NCBI RefSeq assembly: GCF_019100565.1 | Contig: NZ_JAHRID010000004.1 | Location: 276,001 to 340,000, forward strand | Direction: 5' to 3' | DNA: 64,000 bases | Origin: Arsukibacterium indicum | GTDB taxonomy: Bacteria; Pseudomonadota; Gammaproteobacteria; Enterobacterales; Alteromonadaceae | Shown: positions 25,074 through 38,168 of the stretch, piece after piece | How the letters are laid out: every line of letters starts with the position of its first letter | Position numbering within the stretch: the stretch's first letter is position 1 | Translations under genes and position numbers: made by a program | Notes under the pieces: generated by a model | The model's input: the letters and a program-made list of their open reading frames with translations, nothing else | What the model was told of the DNA's origin: nothing | Database searches by the model: none

Positions 25074-25556
25074 TTACACCAACTGCTTAGTCGCCACCAA
25101 AACACCATTATTATCGGCATAGACAAACTGGCCGGGGATAAAGTCTACCCCGGCAAAGGTCACCGTTAAGTTAATATCACCTAAATCGCGCTTATCGGTT
25201 TTCATCGGGTGTATGCCCAATGCCTGCACGCCAAGCGGCGTTTGGCGTATCTCGTCAATATCCCGAATACAGCCGTTGATAATAAACCCTTCCCAGCCGT
25301 TCTTCGCTGCCTGTTCTGCCAGCATATCGCCAAGCAGGGCATGGCGTTTTGAGCCACCACCATCAACTACCAGCACCTTACCGTGGCCCGGTGTTGCCAC
25401 CAGCTGTTTTACTTTGGAATTATCTTCAAAGCATTTAACGGTAACAATTTGCCCGCCAAAACACGCTTTCGCGCCGTAGTTTTGAAAGATTGGCTCGGCT
25501 ACGCGAATGCAGTCAGCGTGGGCGTCGCAGAGATCGGGTAGGGTAAATGAGGGCAT
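25074..25556 (-). CDS. RraA-family protein (RraA or HMG/CHA-type aldolase)
   Basis: A 161-residue protein of the RraA family, from the ATG at 25556 with AAAGGA upstream; the longer frame to 25736 only reads through a repeat element. The core is present: [51 protein letters not shown] and [12 protein letters not shown]. coli RraA inhibits RNase E. The related divalent-metal aldolases that split 4-hydroxy-4-methyl-2-oxoglutarate need an Arg-Asp pair in this loop, and here GCIRDID keeps both, whereas E. coli RraA does not to my memory. The function may therefore be enzymatic. It lies downstream of gltBD but behind a structured repeat. Confidence 0.85.
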   Translation of the reverse strand: MPSFTLPDLCDAHADCIRVAEPIFQNYGAKACFGGQIVTVKCFEDNSKVKQLVATPGHGKVLVVDGGGSKRHALLGDMLAEQAAKNGWEGFIINGCIRDIDEIRQTPLGVQALGIHPMKTDKRDLGDINLTVTFAGVDFIPGQFVYADNNGVLVATKQLV

Positions 25557-25605
25557 GGGTTTAGTCCTTTGGTTGTTGCGTAGAGCTATGAGTATTGCTC
25601 GAACC

Positions 25606-25746
25606 GGTTTGCCCACGCCAACACGTCGTGAATATGTCCCTATAGACTCCTCTACGCCCGTCCAGGGCGTAGACGGTTGGCTTAGGGCAAACCTAATCTC
25701 GCTTATTAACTCCGGCTTAGCGGTTGGCAACTGCATGCAGCCAACC
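25606..25746. repeat. Nested inverted-repeat element between gltD and the RraA-family gene
   Basis: Outer arms: GGTTTGCCC (25606-25614) plus GCCAAC (25617-25622) pair with GTTGGC (25676-25681) plus GGGCAAACC (25685-25693). Inside lies a perfect 9-bp hairpin, TCTACGCCC (25651-25659) with GGGCGTAGA (25665-25673). A second hairpin follows, GGTTGGC (25722-25728) with GCCAACC (25740-25746) around the palindrome CTGCATGCAG. Such compact multi-hairpin DNA is typical of REP/BIME-like or MITE-like repeats, and could also end or process the gltBD transcript. Copies elsewhere cannot be checked here. Confidence 0.7.
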
Positions 25747-25769
25747 CGATTAGCTTTATAATTGCGAAT

Positions 25770-31656
<5,887 letters not shown>

Positions 31657-31832
31657 GACTAACCTCCAAACTTGCCTTGCAAATATATAATTATTTATAA
31701 AACTTGAATTATTATTCTTTTTTTATGGTTTTATGCATGTGAAAGAAAATAACGAGTGTTCTTTCAGTGCTTAATGCGTTGTAGTGTATTTGCTCTAATA
31801 TGTCCATGTGTCTAAACACTGCGAGCTGAACA

Positions 31833-31861
31833 GGTATACTAAGAAAAAGTTGAAAAAGCAA
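31833..31861 (-). promoter_or_regulatory. Possible sigma-70 promoter of gltBD
   Basis: On the minus strand TTGCTT (31861-31856) and TATACC (31838-31833) are separated by 17 bases. It would start transcription near 31826, about 170 bases before the gltB ATG. The match is partial. Confidence 0.4.
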
Positions 31862-31972
31862 GTGAAGTTTAACCGTCTGGCCGTCTATTTGAAATTGGAA
31901 TTAGTCTGTGCAAAATGAAAATAAATTACATGAATTGGCGTTATTTCCGCCATCTATAGCAGGTTGGCATAA

Positions 31973-31998
31973 AAAAAAGCTGCCGTAGCAGCTTTTTT
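31973..31998 (-). terminator. Rho-independent terminator after the iadA-like gene
   Basis: Perfect 11-bp inverted repeat AAAAAAGCTGC (31973-31983) and GCAGCTTTTTT (31988-31998) around CGTA. Read leftward it ends in eight T, directly downstream of the leftward iadA-like gene, so it closes the transporter/dipeptidase operon. Confidence 0.88.
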
Positions 31999-32057
31999 GA
32001 TTCTGGTTAAAGCAATGCTTTGCAAATATTTATGCTAAACATTGCTGCAGGCCTGAA

Positions 32058-33239
32058 TTACTTCTCAAACATGCCTTTAACCGTGGCTTTGCCAGCTACC
32101 ACTAACTGCTTGCCCATGGCAAATACCTGGTTTATTGCTAAATCATCTCGATTAAGCAAAATCAAGTCGGCGTCGAGTCCTTTAGCCAGCCTGCCTTTCT
32201 GGTTAAGACCCAGGACAGCAGCAGGTGCCTGACTGATGGCACAGATAGCATCACTGATGCTGACCTTATGCTGTAAAATTGCATCACGGGCCGACTGATA
32301 CAGCGTTTTTACCTGGCCAACCTGCAGCCCCAGTAACTCGCCATTTTTACTGTAAATCGGCAGGCTGGCATTGCCGTCTGAACTCAGGGTAAGTTGCATT
32401 GGTTTAATACCCGCCTGCAACGCCTCGGCCAGCGCCTGAGCCGCTGCAACTTCGCCATGCTGCAGATCGTACTCGGTAGTGCTGGTGGTAAAGTCAATTA
32501 CACCGCCTTTAGTTGCGAATTCCAGGCCTGCCTGAAATACCGCGCGGTTGCGGTTCATATGGGTTGGGTAAAACTGCGATAAGCTTAGCTCAGTGCCGGT
32601 AACAGCATCATAAATTGGCTGCAGAATACGCTCACCCGCACCCATGTGAACGCTGACAATACCGCCCTTGCCTGAGAGAATGCCGCCCACTTTAGCCGCT
32701 GATGCCACTTTTCTGATCTCATCAGTGGTGGGTTGCGACGAGCGATGGTCGCTTATCGCGATTTCACCGACCCCGATAAATTTATCAATCAGAATAAGGT
32801 CATCAGTAATGCTGCCGGTTAAAGTGCGGCAAGGCACCTGATAAGAGCCGGTATGACAATAAGTGGTAATACCTTCAGTTTGCAGCGCATGGGCTTTTGC
32901 CAGTAAGTTGGTCAGGGTGCGGGTGGTTGCATCGGTGCCCAGTACGCCAATCGCGGTGGTAACACCGCCTAAGGTTGCGTCAGTAAGTTGCATTTCCGGG
33001 GTGCGGGTGGCAAAGCCGCCTTCACCACCGCCGCCAATAAAATGCACCAGCGAGTCAACAAAACCTGGCACGGCAATACTGTCGCTGCCATCAATTACTG
33101 TCAGGGGTAAATCAGTGCCGCCAGTGCTGAATTGCTGACCCATGGCAATAATTTTGCCACCGGCCATAACGATGTCTTGTTTGCCAAGATGCTGTGGCGC
33201 GTAAACTTCGACATTTTTAATCAGAAAAATTGTGTTCAA
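32058..33239 (-). CDS. iadA: Isoaspartyl dipeptidase (IadA) homologue with altered metal ligands
   Basis: Amidohydrolase-fold enzyme of 393 residues that in E. coli splits beta-aspartyl dipeptides. I place the start at the TTG at 33239, with GAGG six bases upstream and 10 bases after the transporter's stop; the longer ATG frame runs into the transporter gene. The order FVDSLVHFIGGGGEGG, HTGSYQVPCRTLTG, AISDHRS, VSVHMGAGE (His198), PTHMNRN (His227) and LSSDGN (Asp288) follows E. coli IadA closely. Two ligands differ: the first His of the usual HxH is Leu64 (only His66 remains), and Glu159 stands where the carboxylated Lys is expected. It is cotranscribed with a YfcC-type transporter. A role in splitting beta-Asp-Arg is inferred from the nearby cyanophycinase. 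Confidence 0.85.
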   Translation of the reverse strand: MNTIFLIKNVEVYAPQHLGKQDIVMAGGKIIAMGQQFSTGGTDLPLTVIDGSDSIAVPGFVDSLVHFIGGGGEGGFATRTPEMQLTDATLGGVTTAIGVLGTDATTRTLTNLLAKAHALQTEGITTYCHTGSYQVPCRTLTGSITDDLILIDKFIGVGEIAISDHRSSQPTTDEIRKVASAAKVGGILSGKGGIVSVHMGAGERILQPIYDAVTGTELSLSQFYPTHMNRNRAVFQAGLEFATKGGVIDFTTSTTEYDLQHGEVAAAQALAEALQAGIKPMQLTLSSDGNASLPIYSKNGELLGLQVGQVKTLYQSARDAILQHKVSISDAICAISQAPAAVLGLNQKGRLAKGLDADLILLNRDDLAINQVFAMGKQLVVAGKATVKGMFEK

Positions 33240-33249
33240 AATAACCTCG

Positions 33250-34734
33250 TTACTGATAGCCAATAGCAACCGCAACCAGCATAAAGATACTGGCCAGGGC
33301 AAACAGCCACAGTTGTAATTTCCAGACGAATTTCAGCCAGATAGTCCAGTCTACCCGAACCACGCCCAGGCAGCCGATTAGTGCGGCAGATGTAGGAATA
33401 ATGCAGTTAGTCAGGCCATCGCCCAGCTGAAAAGCCAGCACCGCAATTTGCCGGCTTAAGCCGACCATATCCGCCAGCGGCGCGATTAGCGGCATAGTGA
33501 GCGCGGCCTGGCCGGAGCCGGAGGCGACGAAAAAGTTAAATACCGATTGAATAACCAGCATTAACCAGGCAGATAAATAGGCAGGTAAGTCACCCAGTGC
33601 CTGGCCGGAGTAGTACAGCAGTGTGTTTAACACTGACGGGGTTTCCGGATTGTCACCACCGAGCAGCAATACAATGCCTTTGGCCATACCGACTATCAAT
33701 GCAGCTGGCAGTAACTCAGCAGCACCTTGCTTAAAACCGTCTGCTGCCTCGTTTACCCGGAGCCTTTTACCCATTACCGCAATGATGGCGATAACAATAC
33801 CAATGGTAAAAAACTGGCTGGCAATTTCAGGAATATAGTACTGGCGGGCGGTAACCCCCCAGATTATCCAGACTAAACCGGCAAAAAACGCCAGTAAAAT
33901 CATACTATCGATTGTACTGTAGCTATTTACTGCTTGCTGCTGTTGCTGGCTTCGTAACTTCTGATCGCTTTCGAAGCTAAGAGAGCTTTCTGGCTCGCGC
34001 TTAATTCTTGCGGCGTAGCGCATGGTAAAAATAACCCCGAACAGGGTAAATACCAGCCACATGACTAAGCGCAGATCAGCGCCAGATAACAACGGGATCT
34101 CGGCAATGCCCTGAGCAATAGCGACATTAAACGGGTTCATCCAGCTGGTGGCAAAACCTATCTGGGTAGCAATGTAAGTGACCAGCACGGTGGTAATCGC
34201 ATCGTAGCCCAGCGCCAGCATCAGCGGCAGCAGCACGATACAAAAGGCAATAGCCTCTTCGCCCATGCCAAAAATGGCACCACCTAACGAGAACAACACA
34301 AACAGCAAAGGAATAAATACAAATTCCAGCCGTTTGGTTTTTTCAATTAACGCCAGAATGCCATTATGGATGGCACCGGTTTTCATAATGATGCCAAAGG
34401 CACCCCCGGTAAGCAGGATAAAGGCGATAACGCCGACTGCCGATCCCCACTTATTCCCTGACACCATGCCTTCAAAGGCATAGTTTAAAAAGCCGACACC
34501 GCCGCCTTCCGCAAACAGCGGCACGCCGGCACTGCTGTCGGTGGCCAGAGTAAAGCTGGCAGGGTCAATCCGGCTTTTGGTTTTAACTGCACTGTCAGTT
34601 TCCGCTGCTACTTCAATAATATCGAAAGAGCCTGCCGGAATAAGGTGCGATGCTAATGCTGCCAGTACCATCACAAAAAACAGGATGACAAAGGCGTCCG
34701 GCATCGACACCGGTTGTTTTATTTGGTTAGCCAT
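33250..34734 (-). CDS. YfcC family transporter (basic amino acid/dipeptide antiporter-like)
   Basis: Inner membrane transporter of 494 residues with about 12 hydrophobic segments, of the YfcC/C4-dicarboxylate-carrier (DcuC-related) family. Visible family landmarks are DAFVILFFVMVLAALASHLIPAGSF at the start, GMGEEAIAFCIVLLPLMLALGYD, GFATSWMNPFNVAIAQGIAEIPLLSG and the C-terminal FVASGSGQAALTMPLIAPLADMVGLSRQ. YfcC-type genes are often next to arginine or peptide catabolism genes. Here it is directly upstream of the iadA homologue, so I infer transport of beta-aspartyl dipeptides or their products. The substrate has not been shown by sequence. Confidence 0.85.
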   Translation of the reverse strand: MANQIKQPVSMPDAFVILFFVMVLAALASHLIPAGSFDIIEVAAETDSAVKTKSRIDPASFTLATDSSAGVPLFAEGGGVGFLNYAFEGMVSGNKWGSAVGVIAFILLTGGAFGIIMKTGAIHNGILALIEKTKRLEFVFIPLLFVLFSLGGAIFGMGEEAIAFCIVLLPLMLALGYDAITTVLVTYIATQIGFATSWMNPFNVAIAQGIAEIPLLSGADLRLVMWLVFTLFGVIFTMRYAARIKREPESSLSFESDQKLRSQQQQQAVNSYSTIDSMILLAFFAGLVWIIWGVTARQYYIPEIASQFFTIGIVIAIIAVMGKRLRVNEAADGFKQGAAELLPAALIVGMAKGIVLLLGGDNPETPSVLNTLLYYSGQALGDLPAYLSAWLMLVIQSVFNFFVASGSGQAALTMPLIAPLADMVGLSRQIAVLAFQLGDGLTNCIIPTSAALIGCLGVVRVDWTIWLKFVWKLQLWLFALASIFMLVAVAIGYQ

Positions 34735-34767
34735 AGTGTAAGCCTTGTAATAGCTATCTGTAATTAA

Positions 34768-34796
34768 CGGGCGGGAGCGTTATATTCTCCCGCCCG
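34768..34796 (-). terminator. GC-rich hairpin between TonB receptor and transporter genes
   Basis: Perfect 10-bp stem CGGGCGGGAG (34768-34777) with CTCCCGCCCG (34787-34796), loop of nine A/T-rich bases. It lies 12 bases after the receptor stop (leftward) and before the transporter start. The following T run is poor (TTAATTA), so partial read-through into the transporter/iadA genes is likely. Confidence 0.65.
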
Positions 34797-34808
34797 CCTC
34801 TTTGCTAA

Positions 34809-37736
34809 TTAAAAGAAATAGCTAAAGGATACACGATAGTTGCGGCCAAAGGCGTTGTGGTTTATTGAGTCGAAGCCACGGCTGCTGCCATACACGGCTG
34901 GTGGGTCACGGTCCAGCAGGTTATCAACAGTGAAGTTCAGCGAGGCATGCTCAAAGTCATAACCAATATTAGCTCGCAGGGTGGTCCATGATGAGACATC
35001 ACGATTGCCGTCTGCATCAATCAGCCCTAACTCATCCAGTTCATCCAGATTGCGGCTACGCAGCCGCGCAGTATCATCCTGATATGACGAGGTATAAAGT
35101 GCAGTCAGGCCAAGGTAAAGCGCTTCACCACTCCATGAAATGCGGGCACTACCGATATTTTCCGGGTAACGGAAGGTACCAATTAATGCTTCTACTTCAT
35201 CCGAGCCTGCTTTATTGCGATCAAACTCCAGATAATGAGTCCAGTCAATGTCCAGACCTAAGCGGCCACCGGCCAAATCCAGAGTGTGGCTGAAGCTGGC
35301 GTCAATACCCCTGACATCCTGACGGCCAACGTTGTCAAGCTGGATAACGTGGTCACGGAATAATGGTAATTCAGCAAAACGCGGATCATCATACTCAACC
35401 CAGGCATCGAGAATTTCCGCCATATTGGCACCTTCATCCTCAACCGTACGCCCTGCCAGATCGGTAACATCACACAATGCCGGATCATAAGAGATCCCAA
35501 GCTCACCATCAGGCACCAGACCACAATGACGGACACTGGCGTCGGTTGCTGTGCGGGCCAGCATGGCTGTCATGTCGGTATCAACCAACTTTTTATGTTC
35601 AAACTGCCAGTAATCAACTGTCAGGGTGGTGTCCTGGGTTGGGCTCCAGCCAAAGCCAACACTAACAGACTCTGAGGTTTCAGCTTGCAGGGCGGCGTTA
35701 CCCAGTTCCAGTACATTCGGGGTGCTGGTGAAACCGGCGCCTTCACAATAAAGATCTGACACAGTCTGATTAGCACTGCAGTCAAAAGTGGCAGTAGTGG
35801 TTCTGAGTTTTACACCTGCCTGAGTTAACGAAGGTGCCCGGAACGAGGTTGCCCAGGAGCCACGCACAACCAGGCTGTCAATTGGCCGCCAGGTAATACC
35901 CACTTTAGGGTTAAAGGTGCTGCCAAAGTCGTCATAGTGATCATACCGACCTGCCAGTTGCAGCTCGACAGTATCAGTTAGCGGGGCATAAATTTCAGCA
36001 AAAGCAGCCATCTGGGTGCGGTCGGCGGCAGACAAACTCGAGCCAAAACCAAACACATCGACCAGGTAGCCATTAGCGGCACTGGCCTGGGCATTAGCAG
36101 ACGGAGTATCGGTAATTTCCTCTTTGCGCAGCTCCAGACCAAAAGCCGAACGCACCAGCTGACCATTAAATTCAAATAAGTCGCCGCTGAAGCGGGCATC
36201 CCAACCATAAACCGTGCTGACGCCATCGCGGGTCGGTACTTCCTGCGCCAGAGCTAACAGTGCCTCATTGGCGGCGTCATTGGCTAAAAATGGGTTGTAA
36301 GTACCGGCCAGACCAGCGCCGCTGCTACAATTTAAGGTATCGGTATCGCTGTTGTAACTGGCAACGCTGCCATCCTGACATAGCTCGCCGGCAATTGCGG
36401 CGTGATATTTATAACGGTTATAAATGCCGGCAATAGCCTTTTGTTCTGACTCTGAACGGGAAAGTAATACTGCTGTTTCCCAGTCCCAGTTTTCTGTACT
36501 GCCGGCAATACTGCTGACCAGCCGGAAAGAATCGCTGGTAACTTCTACTGTTCTGGGGGTATTAAAGCGGGCATCAAACCGGAAACCCCATAACCGCTGA
36601 CCTGCTTCGCTGGTAAACGGGTCGATATATATCTGATCTAATAAACTATCCCGAACGGCATCAGGGAATACATCAAGCGCCGTTTCCTGCACCCATGGGC
36701 CTTCTTCATCACTTATCTGGTTAATAGGTGCCGGGCTGGACGATGAAACCGACGAGGTATGACTATAGAAGAAGTCGGTATTCCAGATCAGATTGTTGCT
36801 GAATTCTTTGCGGAAGTTAAAACCGGCTGAGCCGCTTTCAAACGGGGTTTCCAGTACATCGTCCTGATTAGCATAGTAAGCGCAGATCTCTTCGCCCAGT
36901 TCGGTGGTCACCAGCTCTGTGGTGCAGCCCGGACTGGCTATTTCGTTACCATCTACTGCTGACCAGTAATAAATATTTGGCACACCCTTTGGTAAATAAG
37001 AGTAATTGCTTACCAGATTAGGTTCACGGGTAAATTCACGGTCCTGGGCAGTGTAGCCTTTACGATCATATATATCGGCAAACAGGGTTAAATTACCGCC
37101 AGCCAGTTCGGTGCCTAGCACTATGTTGGCATTTACCCGGCCGTCGTCCGATGATGCGGTACTGTTACCATACGATAAATTAAGTTCTGCGCCTTCATAA
37201 TCATCTTTCAGAATATAGTTAATTACCCCGGCTACAGCATCAGCGCCATAAATTGCCGAGGCGCCGGTCGCCAGTACTTCTATCCGCTCAATGGCTGCCA
37301 GCGGAATACTGTTTACATCAACAAAGTTCTGAGTGCCTGCCGCAAAAGAAGATGCTGCCACCCGCCGGCCATTCACCAGGGTTAAGGTTGACGAAGGGCC
37401 CAGACCCCGCAACGACGCTGCGGCCTGGCCGGCTGGGGTAGAGGTTGATGTCGCGCCACTTTCAGAGGTAGAAAAAGTGCCACTACCACCACGCACCTGA
37501 CCTAAGTCTTTCAGCAGGTCATATACTGAACTGGCACCGGAGTTTTTAATATCGTCAGCTGAAATAACCACTAACGGTTGGGTGCCTTCCAGATCAACGC
37601 CTTTGATCCGTGAGCCGGTTACTTCAATTCGTTCGACTTTCTGTTCTTCTTTGGCCGTTTCCTGTTGTGCATAGCTAAAAGGAGACGCGAGTAAGCTGCC
37701 AGCAATAGCCAGCGCCAGCGGGGTTAATTTACGCAT
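34809..37736 (-). CDS. TonB-dependent receptor (large, cyanophycinase locus)
   Basis: Outer membrane receptor of 975 residues: signal peptide to about residue 24 (SPFSYAQQ), TonB-box region VERIEVTGSRIKG, plug domain (about 40-165; GTQPLVVISADDIKNSGASSVYDLLK, ASLRGLGPSSTLTLVNGRR, GASAIYGADAVAGVINYILK) and a barrel ending in FGRNYRVSFSYFF. It belongs to the class of peptide/oligosaccharide receptors common in Alteromonadales. The next genes (transporter, iadA homologue) and the divergent cyanophycinase suggest that it takes up beta-aspartyl peptides. This is a context inference; the receptor has not been matched to a substrate. Confidence 0.92.
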   Translation of the reverse strand: MRKLTPLALAIAGSLLASPFSYAQQETAKEEQKVERIEVTGSRIKGVDLEGTQPLVVISADDIKNSGASSVYDLLKDLGQVRGGSGTFSTSESGATSTSTPAGQAAASLRGLGPSSTLTLVNGRRVAASSFAAGTQNFVDVNSIPLAAIERIEVLATGASAIYGADAVAGVINYILKDDYEGAELNLSYGNSTASSDDGRVNANIVLGTELAGGNLTLFADIYDRKGYTAQDREFTREPNLVSNYSYLPKGVPNIYYWSAVDGNEIASPGCTTELVTTELGEEICAYYANQDDVLETPFESGSAGFNFRKEFSNNLIWNTDFFYSHTSSVSSSSPAPINQISDEEGPWVQETALDVFPDAVRDSLLDQIYIDPFTSEAGQRLWGFRFDARFNTPRTVEVTSDSFRLVSSIAGSTENWDWETAVLLSRSESEQKAIAGIYNRYKYHAAIAGELCQDGSVASYNSDTDTLNCSSGAGLAGTYNPFLANDAANEALLALAQEVPTRDGVSTVYGWDARFSGDLFEFNGQLVRSAFGLELRKEEITDTPSANAQASAANGYLVDVFGFGSSLSAADRTQMAAFAEIYAPLTDTVELQLAGRYDHYDDFGSTFNPKVGITWRPIDSLVVRGSWATSFRAPSLTQAGVKLRTTTATFDCSANQTVSDLYCEGAGFTSTPNVLELGNAALQAETSESVSVGFGWSPTQDTTLTVDYWQFEHKKLVDTDMTAMLARTATDASVRHCGLVPDGELGISYDPALCDVTDLAGRTVEDEGANMAEILDAWVEYDDPRFAELPLFRDHVIQLDNVGRQDVRGIDASFSHTLDLAGGRLGLDIDWTHYLEFDRNKAGSDEVEALIGTFRYPENIGSARISWSGEALYLGLTALYTSSYQDDTARLRSRNLDELDELGLIDADGNRDVSSWTTLRANIGYDFEHASLNFTVDNLLDRDPPAVYGSSRGFDSINHNAFGRNYRVSFSYFF

Positions 37737-38168
37737 AGTTACACCTGTGTTTTTCAGGCATGCGATCAGCTAAAGATCAGCAATGCCTGTTATTTGCTTT
37801 ATTTTTGCTTTAATGGGTTTGTTCAAACAGAGAACCTCAGGTCAACCGCAGTTGCCTGATAGGTGTCTATTCGTTAAACCACTCGGAAAGGTAGTAGGAC
37901 GAATAGTGATATGAGCCGAGCATTAGTGCTTTCTTTAACATATCGCTACTTTAAACCGTGAATAATTAATCACCGTGAATTATCAGATAAAACTTTTTTA
38001 CCGTTGGCTGTGCGTTAAAACAGCGCCAAAAGTAATCTTATTTCTACTTCTAATTGGCAAAGATGTCAATACAGGATAATCTACAACCACTAAATATGGG
38101 GTTAGCGCCTGGCGCATTATCAGTAGTCTGCAGGCAGTGACTGCCTGAAAAACAATAAGAAAGAGCCG
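37737..38168. promoter_or_regulatory. Divergent regulatory region, TonB receptor / cyanophycinase
   Basis: 432 bases without a gene between divergent starts. Both leaders hold a hairpin built from the same motif: CAGGCAT (37755-37761) with ATGCCTG (37783-37789), and CAGGCAG (38131-38137) with CTGCCTG (38141-38147). The palindrome GCGCC-T-GGCGC lies at 38105-38115, and GATCAGC occurs twice inside the first hairpin. Coordinated control of the two sides is suggested. I could not assign -35/-10 boxes with confidence. Confidence 0.5.

Larger units (their letters stand above)
31657..32057. other. Intergenic region upstream of gltB
   Basis: About 400 bases without a gene. The left part is a strongly A/T-rich leader of gltB (about 170 bases if the promoter at 31833-31861 is right), the right part holds the terminator of the iadA-like gene at 31973-31998. 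I see no riboswitch or leader peptide I could name; an Lrp or NtrC site is possible but not identified. Confidence 0.5.

Noticed and set aside
25557..25736. 60-residue N-terminal extension of the RraA-family protein
   Set aside because: The extension is translated from the repeat element; the family starts at the ATG at 25556 with a good ribosome site.
25507..25761. 84-codon plus-strand reading frame over the RraA start and repeat
   Set aside because: It is antisense to a supported gene and follows the inverted repeats; no protein family is visible.
33240..33302. ATG start extending the IadA homologue into the transporter gene
   Set aside because: Would overlap the transporter 3' end and add residues not in the family; the TTG at 33239 has GAGG at proper spacing.
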